Below the pieces are notes generated by a model. It had not been told where the DNA came from and made no database searches. It worked only from the letters and a program-made list of their open reading frames with translations. The translations under genes and the position numbers were made by a program. Shown piece after piece: positions 44,853-53,026 of a stretch of DNA of 64,000 nt. Where the stretch lies: positions 186,001 through 250,000 of the forward strand of contig NZ_FSRL01000001.1 of NCBI RefSeq assembly GCF_900142295.1, given 5' to 3'. Each line of letters starts with the position of its first letter. Position 1 is the stretch's first letter. The DNA is from Vannielia litorea (GTDB lineage Bacteria; Pseudomonadota; Alphaproteobacteria; Rhodobacterales; Rhodobacteraceae).

Positions 44853-46025
44853 TCAGCGCAGAAGGCCGAGCTCGTCCATGTCCACCCCCAGCGGGCCGGA
44901 GAGCGCCTCGATCGAATCGTGCAGCAGCTCCAGCGCGTAGGCCGGGTTGTGGGCAAAGTTGCCGGGATCGGAGGTGACCAGCTTCCAGTTGTAGGCGGCC
45001 TTCAGCATTCGCGGCGACCAGGCGTTGTAGGCGATGGCCTTGCCTTCGGCCTCGTCGATCGCCCCGTCGCCATTGGCGTCGGCGAAGAAGTAGGGGTAGC
45101 GGTGGCCCTCGTAGAGGATCGGCACGCCGATCACCGTGGCGGCGTAGTCGCGGACCATGTCGAGCAGAAGCGCGGCGTTGGCGTCGATATCGGCCTTGAT
45201 GCCCTTGGAGGTGTCGCCGCTGCCGTCATAGCTTTGCCGCGAGATCCGGATCGCCTCGGGCGCATCGCCCTGGTGGCAGGTCAGGCAGGGCTCGAAGGCC
45301 ACCTCCAGCGTGTGCGGCTCGTGGCAGGAGTTGCAGGTCGAGACCGGGCGGGCGTGGAAGAACCGGCCGGAGTAGGCCTTGCCTTCGAAGTGAAAGCCCG
45401 CGCCGCCATAGCCGCCCAGCCAAGTGGCCCCGGCGGTGGCGTAATGCGGGTTGATGAAGGAAAGGTCCGGGTTGGGGGCATCCTCTTCGAGCCCGGTCAC
45501 CTTGGCGGCCACGGTGCTGCCCGCGGTGCGGCCCTGGTGGCAGGTCAGGCAGGCCGCCTCAACGCCCTGCACCGGGTGCATCAGCCCGGAGGGAAAGGCC
45601 ACCGCCTCGATCTCCGCAAGCCCGGCGTTGTGGCAGGTGCCGCAATCGACCACGCCGCCGGTGGGCACCGGCGTGGCGGGCAGCCCCGGCGCGCTGCCGT
45701 CGAGCCCGTGGAAGGCCCGAAAGCCCTCGCCCGCGTGGCAGACGGCGCAGACCGGCGCGATCTCCTCCTCCTCGTCCCAATGCCGGAACGCTTCTGCCGC
45801 CTGGTCGGCATGGGCCGAGCGATACCAGTTTGCGATCGCCTCGTTGTTGGCGATGTTGATCTGTTCGGGGTGGAACGGCCCCGACTTCGGCAGGACGTAG
45901 GGCACCTCTGCCTCCTCGGCGGGCTCGGTGCCGCTCTGGGTCGCGCCGGGCGCGACGGCAAGCGTGACGAAGCCGGCGACCATGAAGGAAAGAAGGACAA
46001 GGTAGGAAATGACGTTGCTGCGCAT
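44853..46025 (-). CDS. Periplasmic pentaheme c-type cytochrome with EF-hand-like loop
   Basis: 390 residues: an N-terminal signal or anchor (residues 7-26), then five CxxCH motifs at residues 93-97, 128-132, 159-163, 231-235 and 247-251, and an EF-hand-like DANGDGAIDEAE loop near 316. The C-terminal third has no heme motif. It must act outside the inner membrane. I do not recognise a named family. Its place, divergent from nqrA with a shared 111-base gap, suggests electron transfer linked to the NQR complex. Confidence 0.88.
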   Translation of the reverse strand: MRSNVISYLVLLSFMVAGFVTLAVAPGATQSGTEPAEEAEVPYVLPKSGPFHPEQINIANNEAIANWYRSAHADQAAEAFRHWDEEEEIAPVCAVCHAGEGFRAFHGLDGSAPGLPATPVPTGGVVDCGTCHNAGLAEIEAVAFPSGLMHPVQGVEAACLTCHQGRTAGSTVAAKVTGLEEDAPNPDLSFINPHYATAGATWLGGYGGAGFHFEGKAYSGRFFHARPVSTCNSCHEPHTLEVAFEPCLTCHQGDAPEAIRISRQSYDGSGDTSKGIKADIDANAALLLDMVRDYAATVIGVPILYEGHRYPYFFADANGDGAIDEAEGKAIAYNAWSPRMLKAAYNWKLVTSDPGNFAHNPAYALELLHDSIEALSGPLGVDMDELGLLR

Positions 46026-46136
46026 GGCTGCGTGGCTCCTTGCTTTGCGCGCGTCGTTTCCCTGAGAAAAACCATAGACACCCGGAGCGAATTGCGAAAG
46101 GTTCGTTTGCGCGCGACATGTGAAACTGGATGATCC
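46026..46136. promoter_or_regulatory. Divergent region between the pentaheme cytochrome and nqrA, with a direct repeat
   Basis: TTTGCGCGCG occurs twice (46044-46053 and 46106-46115), one copy near each gene start. It could be a binding site controlling both units; no FNR box is evident. Confidence 0.4.
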
Positions 46137-47402
46137 ATGCCCAACCTTGCGTCCTCCGCAGGGCTTATGCCGCGCTTTTCATCACCTCCCCGCTCCGGGT
46201 CCGAGGTGCCGGAGGAGATCACCGAAGAGGCCGGCGTGACCGGGCCGGAGGGGCCGGCGCTGCGAATCGTGCCGCTGGTCGAGGAGGGCGCGGTGGTGGC
46301 CCAGGGCGCGCCGCTTGCGCATCTGCGCGACCAGGAGGGCCTCTGCCTTGTCGCGCCGATGGCCGGGCGGGTGGCGCGGCTGCGGCTGCTGCCCGGGCGG
46401 CGGCTTTCGGAGATCGTGCTCTTCCGCGAGCCGGGGGGCGACCGGCACCGGCATGAGGCCAAGGGTGCCGAGGCCGACCCGCGCGGGCTGATGCAGCACG
46501 CCGGTCTCTGGCCGCTGCTGCGCCGCCGGCCCTTCGGGGGCATGCCCCCGCCCGGCGAGCGCCCCGCCGCGATCGTGGTGATGGCGGCCGACAGCCGGCC
46601 GCTCGCGCCCGATCCGCGGAGTGCGCTGGAGGGGCGCGAAGAGGCCTTCGGGCGCGGTCTGGCAGCACTCGCCGGTCTGACCGACGGGCCGGTGCATGTG
46701 GTGGCTGGCGCGGGGCCTGCGCTCCTCGAGCCCGGCCTTGCCGGCGGGCGGGTGCAGGCGGCACGCTGCGGTACGCGCCATCCGCAGGGGCTGGCCGGCT
46801 GGCAGGTGCATGGCCTTGCCCCGGCCCGTATCGAGGCCCCGGTCTGGGACATTCATGCCGAGGACGTGGCGACGCTGGGCGCCCTGCTGGAGACGGGGCT
46901 GGTGCCCGAAACCCGGCTCGTGCATGTCGCCGGGCCGGAGTTGCGCGAGAGCCGCCTGCTTTACACCCAGCCGGGGGCCGACCTGCGCGGCCTGACCCAC
47001 CGCATCGCCCTGCCGGGCGGCCATGCGCTGCTTTCGGGCTCGCCGCTCTGCGGGCGTCCGGCGCATTGGCTCGGCGCGCGCGACCGGCAGGTGAGCGTGA
47101 TGCCGCGCGAGGCCGGGCCCGCGCCTGTCCACTGGCTTCGCGCGGCGCTGACCCGCTCGGCCACGCCGCCGCCGGTGATCCCGACCGCCGCGCTCGACCA
47201 GGCCTTCGCCGGGGCTCTGCCGGCGGCTGCCCTGATCCGCGCCCTGACGGCGGGCGACGAGGACACCGCGATCGGGCTTGGCCTGCTCTCGCTGCTGGAG
47301 GAAGACCTTGCCCTGGCCGACTACATTCTCGGCGGCACCGCCCGGCTGCGCGCACTGCTGCGCGCCATGCTCGACCGGATCGAGACGGAGCGCGCCGCAT
47401 GA
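46137..47402 (+). CDS. nqrA: Na+-translocating NADH:quinone oxidoreductase subunit A, divergent
   Basis: 421 residues; NqrA is normally about 446. Identity is by operon position and by the barrel-sandwich start (LAHLRDQEGLCLVAPMAGRV) and VHVAGPELRESRLLYTQPGA segments of NqrA. It is a soluble cytoplasmic subunit at the quinone site. The first 35 residues are poorly conserved, and an ATG ten codons in is an alternative start. There are no ferredoxin-type CxxC clusters, which excludes RnfC. Stop overlaps nqrB by ATGA. Confidence 0.85.
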   Translation: MPNLASSAGLMPRFSSPPRSGSEVPEEITEEAGVTGPEGPALRIVPLVEEGAVVAQGAPLAHLRDQEGLCLVAPMAGRVARLRLLPGRRLSEIVLFREPGGDRHRHEAKGAEADPRGLMQHAGLWPLLRRRPFGGMPPPGERPAAIVVMAADSRPLAPDPRSALEGREEAFGRGLAALAGLTDGPVHVVAGAGPALLEPGLAGGRVQAARCGTRHPQGLAGWQVHGLAPARIEAPVWDIHAEDVATLGALLETGLVPETRLVHVAGPELRESRLLYTQPGADLRGLTHRIALPGGHALLSGSPLCGRPAHWLGARDRQVSVMPREAGPAPVHWLRAALTRSATPPPVIPTAALDQAFAGALPAAALIRALTAGDEDTAIGLGLLSLLEEDLALADYILGGTARLRALLRAMLDRIETERAA

Positions 47403-48181
47403 GCCGGGGGCTGTGGGACAGGGAGACGGTTGCCCTGCTGCTGATCGCGGCCTGCCTGCCGCTGGCGGTGATCTGGCTTGGCTACGGCGGCACCGGGGCG
47501 GCGCTGCGGCTGGTTTCGGTGGGTCTGGTGCTCGCGGGCTGGCAGCTGGTGTTCCTCCTGGCCCGCGCCCAGCCGCCCTCGCTGGCCGCCGCCGTCACCG
47601 CTCTGGCCATCGCCATGCTGGCGCCCGAGGAGCTGGGCCCCCTCCGCATGGTGCTGGGCGTCAGCTTCGGCGTGGTGATGGGAGAGCTGGTGTTCGGTGG
47701 CTGGGGGCGCAACGTGGTGCATCCGGCGACGGTGGCGCTGGCCTTCCTGGGCTTCGGCTTTCCCGGCGTGGGCTGGCCCGAGATCCTGCTGCCGGTGGCC
47801 TGGGCCGCGATTCCGGCGGCCGCCCTCGGCATCGCGCTGGGCGTGATGCACTGGCCCGTCATCGCCGGTGCCGTACTGACCGGCGCCGTCACCACCCAGC
47901 TCGGCCACGTCCCCGCCGCGACACTTCCGGCGGCTGCGGTGGCGCTGGTGCTGCTCGTGGCCGACCCGGTGACCAGCGCCACCACGCCGCTCGGGCGCTG
48001 GCTCAACGGCGGGCTCTACGCGCTGATGCTCACCCTCTTCGCCAGCCATTGGGCGGGGGCGGCGCCGGTGCAGATCGCGGTGTCGGCGGCGCTCTTCGCG
48101 GCGCTCGCCGCCCCCTTGCTCGACGAAGCCGCCATCGCGCTCTGGCGCGCAAGGAGAAGGAGACGGCATGGCCAGCCCTGA
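47399..48181 (+). CDS. nqrB: NQR subunit B, short form lacking the FMN-attachment segment
   Basis: 260 residues against about 410 for typical NqrB. GVSFGVVMGELVFGGWGRN (87-105) and HPATVALAFLGFGFP align with the conserved core, and ADPVTSATTPLGRWLNGGLY with the last third. The N-terminal extension and the stretch with the [ST]GAT flavinylation motif, which should come soon after FGFP, are missing. The protein therefore cannot carry the usual covalent FMN at that site. The membrane core is intact with no frameshift. It overlaps nqrC by 14 bases. Confidence 0.88.
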   Translation: MSRGLWDRETVALLLIAACLPLAVIWLGYGGTGAALRLVSVGLVLAGWQLVFLLARAQPPSLAAAVTALAIAMLAPEELGPLRMVLGVSFGVVMGELVFGGWGRNVVHPATVALAFLGFGFPGVGWPEILLPVAWAAIPAAALGIALGVMHWPVIAGAVLTGAVTTQLGHVPAATLPAAAVALVLLVADPVTSATTPLGRWLNGGLYALMLTLFASHWAGAAPVQIAVSAALFAALAAPLLDEAAIALWRARRRRRHGQP

Positions 48182-48962
48182 CCGAAACCCCTGGCGGCGC
48201 TTTCTGGCCCTGCCCAACACCAGCCGCACCAAGACGCTGGTGGTGGCCTTCCTGGTCTCGGCGATCTGCGCTGTCCTAGTGAGCGGGGCGACCGTGCTGC
48301 TGCGCCCGATCAAGGCGGCCAACCGCGCCGCCGAGGAGCAGGCCCGCATCGCCGCGCTGGTGCGGGGCGTGCCGGGCATGGCGGAGCTGCTGGAGCGCGC
48401 GGGCGGCACCCTGTCGACCGTGGTGATCGACCTCGACACCGGCCGCGCCGCCACCGGGGTCACCCCCGACACGCTGGAGGCCACCCTGGCCGATGCCGCC
48501 AACTGGACGGCGCTGGAGACGGGCGAGGACGTGGCCGGCATCGGCCACCGCCCGGATTTTGCGCAGATCTACCTGCTGCGCGAGGGCGAGACCGTCTCGC
48601 TGGTGCTGCTGCCGGTGGCCGGGCAGGGGTACAACGGGCAGATCGAGGCGATCCTTGCGCTGCGGGGCGACATGAACACCATCGCCGGGATCGCGGTGAC
48701 CGGCCACGCCGAGACTCCCGGCCTCGGTGCGCGGATCGAGGAACCGGCCTGGCAGGCGGGCTGGCCCGGCAAGCTCTTGCGCGACGAGGCCGGCACGCTG
48801 CGCTTTGCCGTGGCGCGCGGTTCGGCCACCAGCATCCACGAGGTCGACGGCATCACCGGCGCGACCCGCACCAGCACCGCGATGACCCGGATGGTGCGCT
48901 TCTGGCTCGGGCCCAGGGGCTACGGCCCGCTGGTCGAGGCGATCCGGCGCGGGGAGTTCTGA
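48168..48962 (+). CDS. nqrC: NQR subunit C, FMN-binding
   Basis: 264 residues: one N-terminal membrane helix (about 23-45) and a periplasmic FMN-binding domain. The flavinylation motif DGITGATRTS is intact, with T233 the expected FMN-bearing threonine. The flavin transferase ApbE needed for this is not in the window. Confidence 0.92.
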   Translation: MASPDRNPWRRFLALPNTSRTKTLVVAFLVSAICAVLVSGATVLLRPIKAANRAAEEQARIAALVRGVPGMAELLERAGGTLSTVVIDLDTGRAATGVTPDTLEATLADAANWTALETGEDVAGIGHRPDFAQIYLLREGETVSLVLLPVAGQGYNGQIEAILALRGDMNTIAGIAVTGHAETPGLGARIEEPAWQAGWPGKLLRDEAGTLRFAVARGSATSIHEVDGITGATRTSTAMTRMVRFWLGPRGYGPLVEAIRRGEF

Positions 48963-48965
48963 GCC

Positions 48966-49631
48966 ATGGCCGCCCGGTTCGACATCTGGTCCACCCTGAC
49001 CGCGCCGCTGGTGCAGCAGAACCCGGTGACCCTGCAGATCCTCGGGATCTGCTCGGCCCTGGCCGTCACCACCTCGCTCGCCACGGCGCTCACCATGGCC
49101 GCCTCGCTGACCGTGGTGCTGACCCTCTCGGCGGGGATCATCAGCGGGATCCGGCGGCACATCCCCGACACGATCCGGCTGATCGTGCAGATCATCATCA
49201 TCGCCTCGCTGGTCATCGTGATCGACCAGGTGCTGCAGGCCTGGTTCGCCGAGATCAGCCGGGCGCTCTCGGTCTTCGTGGGGCTCATCACCACCAACTG
49301 CCTCGTGCTGGGCCGGACCGAGGCCTTTGCCCGCCACAACCCGCCCCTTCCGGCGATGGTGGATGCCTTCGGAAACGGGCTGGGATACTCGCTGGTGCTT
49401 CTCGTCATCGGCGCGGCGCGCGAACTCTTCGGCAAGGGCGAGCTGATGGGGTGGCAGGTCTTTGCGCTGGCCGAGAACGGCGGCTGGTTCACCCCGCTCA
49501 GCCTGATGCTGCTGCCGCCTGCCGCCTTCTTCCTGCTCGGGCTGCTGGTCTGGGCGATCCGCACGGTGCAGCCCGAACAGGCGGAGGCGCCCGACCATGT
49601 CGCGCCGCTCGCGGGAGAGCCTGCGGAATGA
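48966..49631 (+). CDS. nqrD: NQR subunit D
   Basis: 221 residues, six membrane helices. QNPVTLQILGICSALAVTTS near the start and GLITTNCLVLGRTEAFA, with the Cys that helps hold the membrane iron centre, are conserved. Its stop overlaps nqrE by ATGA. Confidence 0.93.
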   Translation: MAARFDIWSTLTAPLVQQNPVTLQILGICSALAVTTSLATALTMAASLTVVLTLSAGIISGIRRHIPDTIRLIVQIIIIASLVIVIDQVLQAWFAEISRALSVFVGLITTNCLVLGRTEAFARHNPPLPAMVDAFGNGLGYSLVLLVIGAARELFGKGELMGWQVFALAENGGWFTPLSLMLLPPAAFFLLGLLVWAIRTVQPEQAEAPDHVAPLAGEPAE

Positions 49632-50242
49632 GCGAGCTGTGGTCTCTCTTTCTCTCCGCGGCCTTCGTCGACAACATGCCGCTCGCGCTCTTTCTCGGGC
49701 TCTGCACCTTTCTCGCCCTGTCGAAACGGCCCGAAAGCGCCATCGGCCTCGGCGTGGCGATCACCGGGGTGATGGGGGTGACGGTGCCGCTGAACCAGCT
49801 CATCTACAGCCTGCTGCTGGCCCCCGGGGCCTGGGCCTGGGCCGGGCTGCCGGAGCTCGATCCCTCCTACCTCGCGCTCATCGCCTTCATCGGGGTCATC
49901 GCGGCCACGGTGCAGTTTCTCGAGATGCTGCTCGACCGGTTCTTTCCGGCGATCCACGCGGCCTTTGGCGTCTTCCTGCCGCTGCTGACGGTGCAATGTG
50001 CGATCCTTGCGGGCAGCCTCTTCATGGTGGAGCGCAGCTTCACCCTGCCCGAGGCGGCGTTCTTCGGGCTGGGCAGCGGCGCGGGCTTTGCGGTGGCGGT
50101 GGTGATGCTCAGCGCGGTACGGGCGCGGCTTGCCTATGCCGACCTGCCCGCCGGGTTGCGGGGCTTGGGCATCACCTTCGTGCTGGCCGGGCTGATGTCG
50201 CTCGGCTTTGCCGCCTTCGCGCAGATGGTGGCCGCGCAATGA
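49628..50242 (+). CDS. nqrE: NQR subunit E
   Basis: 204 residues, six membrane helices; paralogue of NqrD in inverted topology. FVDNMPLALFLGLCTFLALS and LPLLTVQCAILAGSLFM carry the two iron-ligand-region cysteines. Overlaps nqrD and nqrF by 4 bases each. Confidence 0.93.
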   Translation: MSELWSLFLSAAFVDNMPLALFLGLCTFLALSKRPESAIGLGVAITGVMGVTVPLNQLIYSLLLAPGAWAWAGLPELDPSYLALIAFIGVIAATVQFLEMLLDRFFPAIHAAFGVFLPLLTVQCAILAGSLFMVERSFTLPEAAFFGLGSGAGFAVAVVMLSAVRARLAYADLPAGLRGLGITFVLAGLMSLGFAAFAQMVAAQ

Positions 50243-51462
50243 CCGAGATCGCGCTGGCCAGCCTGACCATCGTGCTGCTCGTCACAGGGCTGGCCCTCGG
50301 TCTGCTGGCGGCGCGGCGGCGGCTGATCCCGGAGGGCGGGGTGGAGGTGGTGGTGAACGGCGCCACCCGCCTGCACGCGGCGCGGGGCGCCCGGCTGCTG
50401 GCCGTGCTGCATGACGGGGGCATCCGTATTCCGGCGGCCTGCGGCGGCTCGGGCACCTGCGGGCTCTGCCGGGTGAAGGTGGAGGGCGCGGGCGCGGGCG
50501 AGGCGCAGGCCACCGAGCGCGGGGTGCTCTCGCCCCGCGAGCGGCGCAACCACCTGCGGCTGGCCTGCCAATGCAGCCTGCGCGGCGACTGCACCGTGGA
50601 GGTGCCCGACGACATCCTCTCCGCCGGCGGCGGGTTTACCTGCCGCGTCGCCTCCACCACCATGCTCGCCCCGCTCATCCGCGAGATCGCGCTGGAGCTG
50701 CCCGAGGGGCATGACACCGGCTTTCGCGCGGGCGACTTCATGCAGCTGACCGCGCCGCCCTACAGGATCGACTTCACCGACCTGGAGCTGCCCGAGCCGT
50801 TTCGCCCGGCCTGGGAGAGCGCCGGGTGGCGGCAGCTGGAGGCGCGCTCCGATGCGCCGGTCACCCGCGCCTACTCGCTCGCAACCCGGCCCGAGGATCG
50901 GGGCAAGGCGGTGTTCGACATCCGCCTTGCCGTGCCCCCGGCAGGCCGCGAGGGCGAGGTGCCCCCCGGTCGGGTCTCCTCCTGGCTCTTTTCGTTACAG
51001 CCCGGCGACGAGGTGCAGGCCTCCGGCCCCTTCGGCGACTTCCACGTCCAGCCCGGCGGGCGCGACATGGTCTTTGTCGGCGGTGGGGTGGGCATGGCGC
51101 CGCTGCGCGCGATGATCCACCAGCAGCTCGGGCAGGGCACCACGCGGCGGATGTTCTACTTCTACGGCGCCCGCAGCGCCGCCGACCTGTTCTACAGCGC
51201 GGAGTTCGACGCGCTGGACGCGGCGCATGACAATTTCAGCTGGACGCCCGCGCTGTCGGACCCGGCGCCGGGCGACCGATGGACCGGGGCCACCGGCTTC
51301 ATCCACAATACCCTCTGGGACGCGATGCGCCGCCACCCGGCGCCGGAGGAGTGCGAATTCTACCTCTGCGGCCCGCCGGTGATGATCTCGGCGGTGCTGG
51401 CCACGCTGGAGCGGCTGGGCGTGGAGCCCGGCGCGATCTACCACGATGACTTCGGAGTCTGA
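50239..51462 (+). CDS. nqrF: NQR subunit F, NADH-oxidising flavoprotein
   Basis: 407 residues, full length. An N-terminal helix is followed by a 2Fe-2S domain with C68, C74, C77 and C110 (AACGGSGTCGLC ... RLACQC), the FAD motif RAYSLATRPED, the NADH motif VGGGVGMAPLRAM and CGPPVMIS. It passes electrons from NADH through FAD and 2Fe-2S into the membrane subunits. Confidence 0.95.
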   Translation: MTEIALASLTIVLLVTGLALGLLAARRRLIPEGGVEVVVNGATRLHAARGARLLAVLHDGGIRIPAACGGSGTCGLCRVKVEGAGAGEAQATERGVLSPRERRNHLRLACQCSLRGDCTVEVPDDILSAGGGFTCRVASTTMLAPLIREIALELPEGHDTGFRAGDFMQLTAPPYRIDFTDLELPEPFRPAWESAGWRQLEARSDAPVTRAYSLATRPEDRGKAVFDIRLAVPPAGREGEVPPGRVSSWLFSLQPGDEVQASGPFGDFHVQPGGRDMVFVGGGVGMAPLRAMIHQQLGQGTTRRMFYFYGARSAADLFYSAEFDALDAAHDNFSWTPALSDPAPGDRWTGATGFIHNTLWDAMRRHPAPEECEFYLCGPPVMISAVLATLERLGVEPGAIYHDDFGV

Positions 51463-51512
51463 GCGATGCGACATGGAGTGACACGACTGGACCTCGGAAA
51501 AGCGGGGCGGCC

Positions 51513-51680
51513 ATGACCGAGGTGCTCCTTGCCATCGTCATCACGACCCTCGCCGCGGCGGGCATGGCGCTTGGGCTGATGCTGGGGCGCGGCCCGGCCA
51601 GGACGAGTTGCGGCGCCAGCGAATGTCTGCCCCGGGGCCGCTGCGACGAGTGCCCGATGCGCCGGCGGGAGGCAGGCTGA
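51513..51680 (+). CDS. nqrM: NQR maturation protein NqrM
   Basis: 55 residues: one membrane helix (TEVLLAIVITTLAAAGMALG) and then a cysteine-rich tail, TSCGASECLPRGRCDECPMR. This fits NqrM (DUF539), which helps insert the iron of NqrD/NqrE. It follows nqrF by 50 bases, and its stop overlaps the next start (TGATG). Its presence argues that the iron centre between NqrD and NqrE is still made. Confidence 0.88.
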   Translation: MTEVLLAIVITTLAAAGMALGLMLGRGPARTSCGASECLPRGRCDECPMRRREAG

Positions 51681-52072
51681 TGGCGCAGTTTCCCGTGGCC
51701 TCGATCCTGCGCGCCGATGGCCCGACGCTCACGGCACCCATGCCGATCCGGCAGGCGGTGGCGCTGCTGGTGGAGGCCCGCGCCGCTGCCGCGCCGGTGC
51801 TGCGCGACGACGGCAAGCTGGCCGGCATCCTGAGCCAGAAGGACTGCTTCGGCCCCGCGCTCCACGCCAGCTACCACCAGGAGTGGGCGGGCCGGGTGGC
51901 CGACTACATGTCGGAGCGCGTGGTCACCCTCGATGCGGGGGATGACGTGGTGCGGGCCGCCGAGATGTTTCTGGCGCATCCGCATCGGGTGTTTCCGGTG
52001 CTGGAGGAGGGGCGGCTTGCGGGCATGCTCTACCGCTCCGACGTGCTGGCGCTGCTGGCGCGGATCGGATGA
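51680..52072 (+). CDS. CBS-domain pair protein
   Basis: 130 residues from ATG 51680 made of two CBS repeats (GKLAGILSQKDCF and GRLAGMLYRSDVL are the paired signatures). Such proteins bind adenosine nucleotides and sense energy state. Coupled by overlap to nqrM, it may modulate the complex; the function is not known. Confidence 0.85.
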   Translation: MAQFPVASILRADGPTLTAPMPIRQAVALLVEARAAAAPVLRDDGKLAGILSQKDCFGPALHASYHQEWAGRVADYMSERVVTLDAGDDVVRAAEMFLAHPHRVFPVLEEGRLAGMLYRSDVLALLARIG

Positions 52073-52170
52073 GCGGCCCGCCCGTTGCTGATGCAATCGT
52101 GAAGCCACGCAGGCCGGCCCTGCGCTAGGATCGGGGCGGAAGCGCGCATCAACCCGATGAAGGTGGGAAG

Positions 52171-52995
52171 ATGCCGATAAAGTCGATCCTGATTGCCTCC
52201 GATCTCTCGGAGCGTTCCGACCGTGCGATCAAGCGCGGCCTGATGCTGGCCCGGAGCCTCGGCGCCGAGGCGACGCTGGGCTGCATCGTGGATGACGACA
52301 TGCCCGAGGACATGGTGTCCGAGCGGGTGGAGCGCAGCGAGGCTCACCTCGAGGCGTCGATGAAGGAGCTTGGCGGGGGCCTGAGCTGCCAGGTGGCCGT
52401 GAGGGTCGGCGAGCCGGTGTCGCGGCTGGTCTCCCTGGTCAACGGAAAGCACCACGACCTCGTGGTGGTCGGCCGGCACCGCACGCGCGAGATGTTCGAC
52501 GGCCTGCGGCGCACCACGGTCGAGAGCGTGGTCTCCCAGTCGTTGAAGCCGGTGTTGCTGGTTGCCGGGCCGGTGCACGGTCCTTACGAGCGGGTGCTGG
52601 CGCCGGTGGCCTTTTCGATGGCTTGCCGGAGCGCCGTTGCCCTGGCGCGGGAGGTCGCGCCGGGGGCCGGGGAGCGTGTGTTTCATGCCTGGATGGCACC
52701 CTTCGAGGGCCTGTCGCGGGGCGGAGACGACGGGCTGAAGAAGGCGGTGGAGCGGGAGATCCGGGAGCAGGCGCGCACCTGGGCCGCGGGCCTCGATCCG
52801 GCGCCGGAGGTAAAGCTGCGCCACGGCGGTGTGACGCCCCGGCTGGAGGCGGAGCTGCGGGCCTTCGTACCCGACCTGCTGGCGGTGGGGGCGAACACGC
52901 GGGCGCTGTCCTTCACCGGGGTCGGGGCCTTTACCTCGGAGCTGATCCGCCACCCGCCGACCGACCTGCTGATCAGCCGCGCGACCACGCCCTGA
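52171..52995 (+). CDS. Universal stress protein, tandem UspA domains
   Basis: 274 residues with two UspA folds. The first (residues 1-142) has SILIASDLSERSDRAIKRGL and DLVVVGRHRTREMFDGLRRT; the second (about 149-270) is more divergent with VLAPVAFSMACRSAVALARE and DLLAVGANTRALSFTGVGAF. It lies 98 bases after the CBS gene and probably ends the nqr unit. Confidence 0.9.
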   Translation: MPIKSILIASDLSERSDRAIKRGLMLARSLGAEATLGCIVDDDMPEDMVSERVERSEAHLEASMKELGGGLSCQVAVRVGEPVSRLVSLVNGKHHDLVVVGRHRTREMFDGLRRTTVESVVSQSLKPVLLVAGPVHGPYERVLAPVAFSMACRSAVALAREVAPGAGERVFHAWMAPFEGLSRGGDDGLKKAVEREIREQARTWAAGLDPAPEVKLRHGGVTPRLEAELRAFVPDLLAVGANTRALSFTGVGAFTSELIRHPPTDLLISRATTP

Positions 52996-52997
52996 GC

Positions 52998-53012
52998 GCC
53001 CGGCATCCGGGC
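52998..53012. terminator. Short hairpin between convergent genes
   Basis: GCCCGG-CAT-CCGGGC lies 3 bases after the universal-stress stop and 14 bases before the end of the opposing dehydrogenase gene. Without a T-tract it may act as a weak two-way transcription stop. Confidence 0.4.
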
Positions 53013-53026
53013 GGCCGGGAAACGCC

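Noticed and set aside
46137..50242. Possible Rnf complex instead of NQR
   Set aside because: The NqrA-like first subunit has no 4Fe-4S cysteine motifs as RnfC would, no RnfB is present, the last subunit is a true NqrF, and nqrM follows. The short NqrB only resembles RnfD in length.
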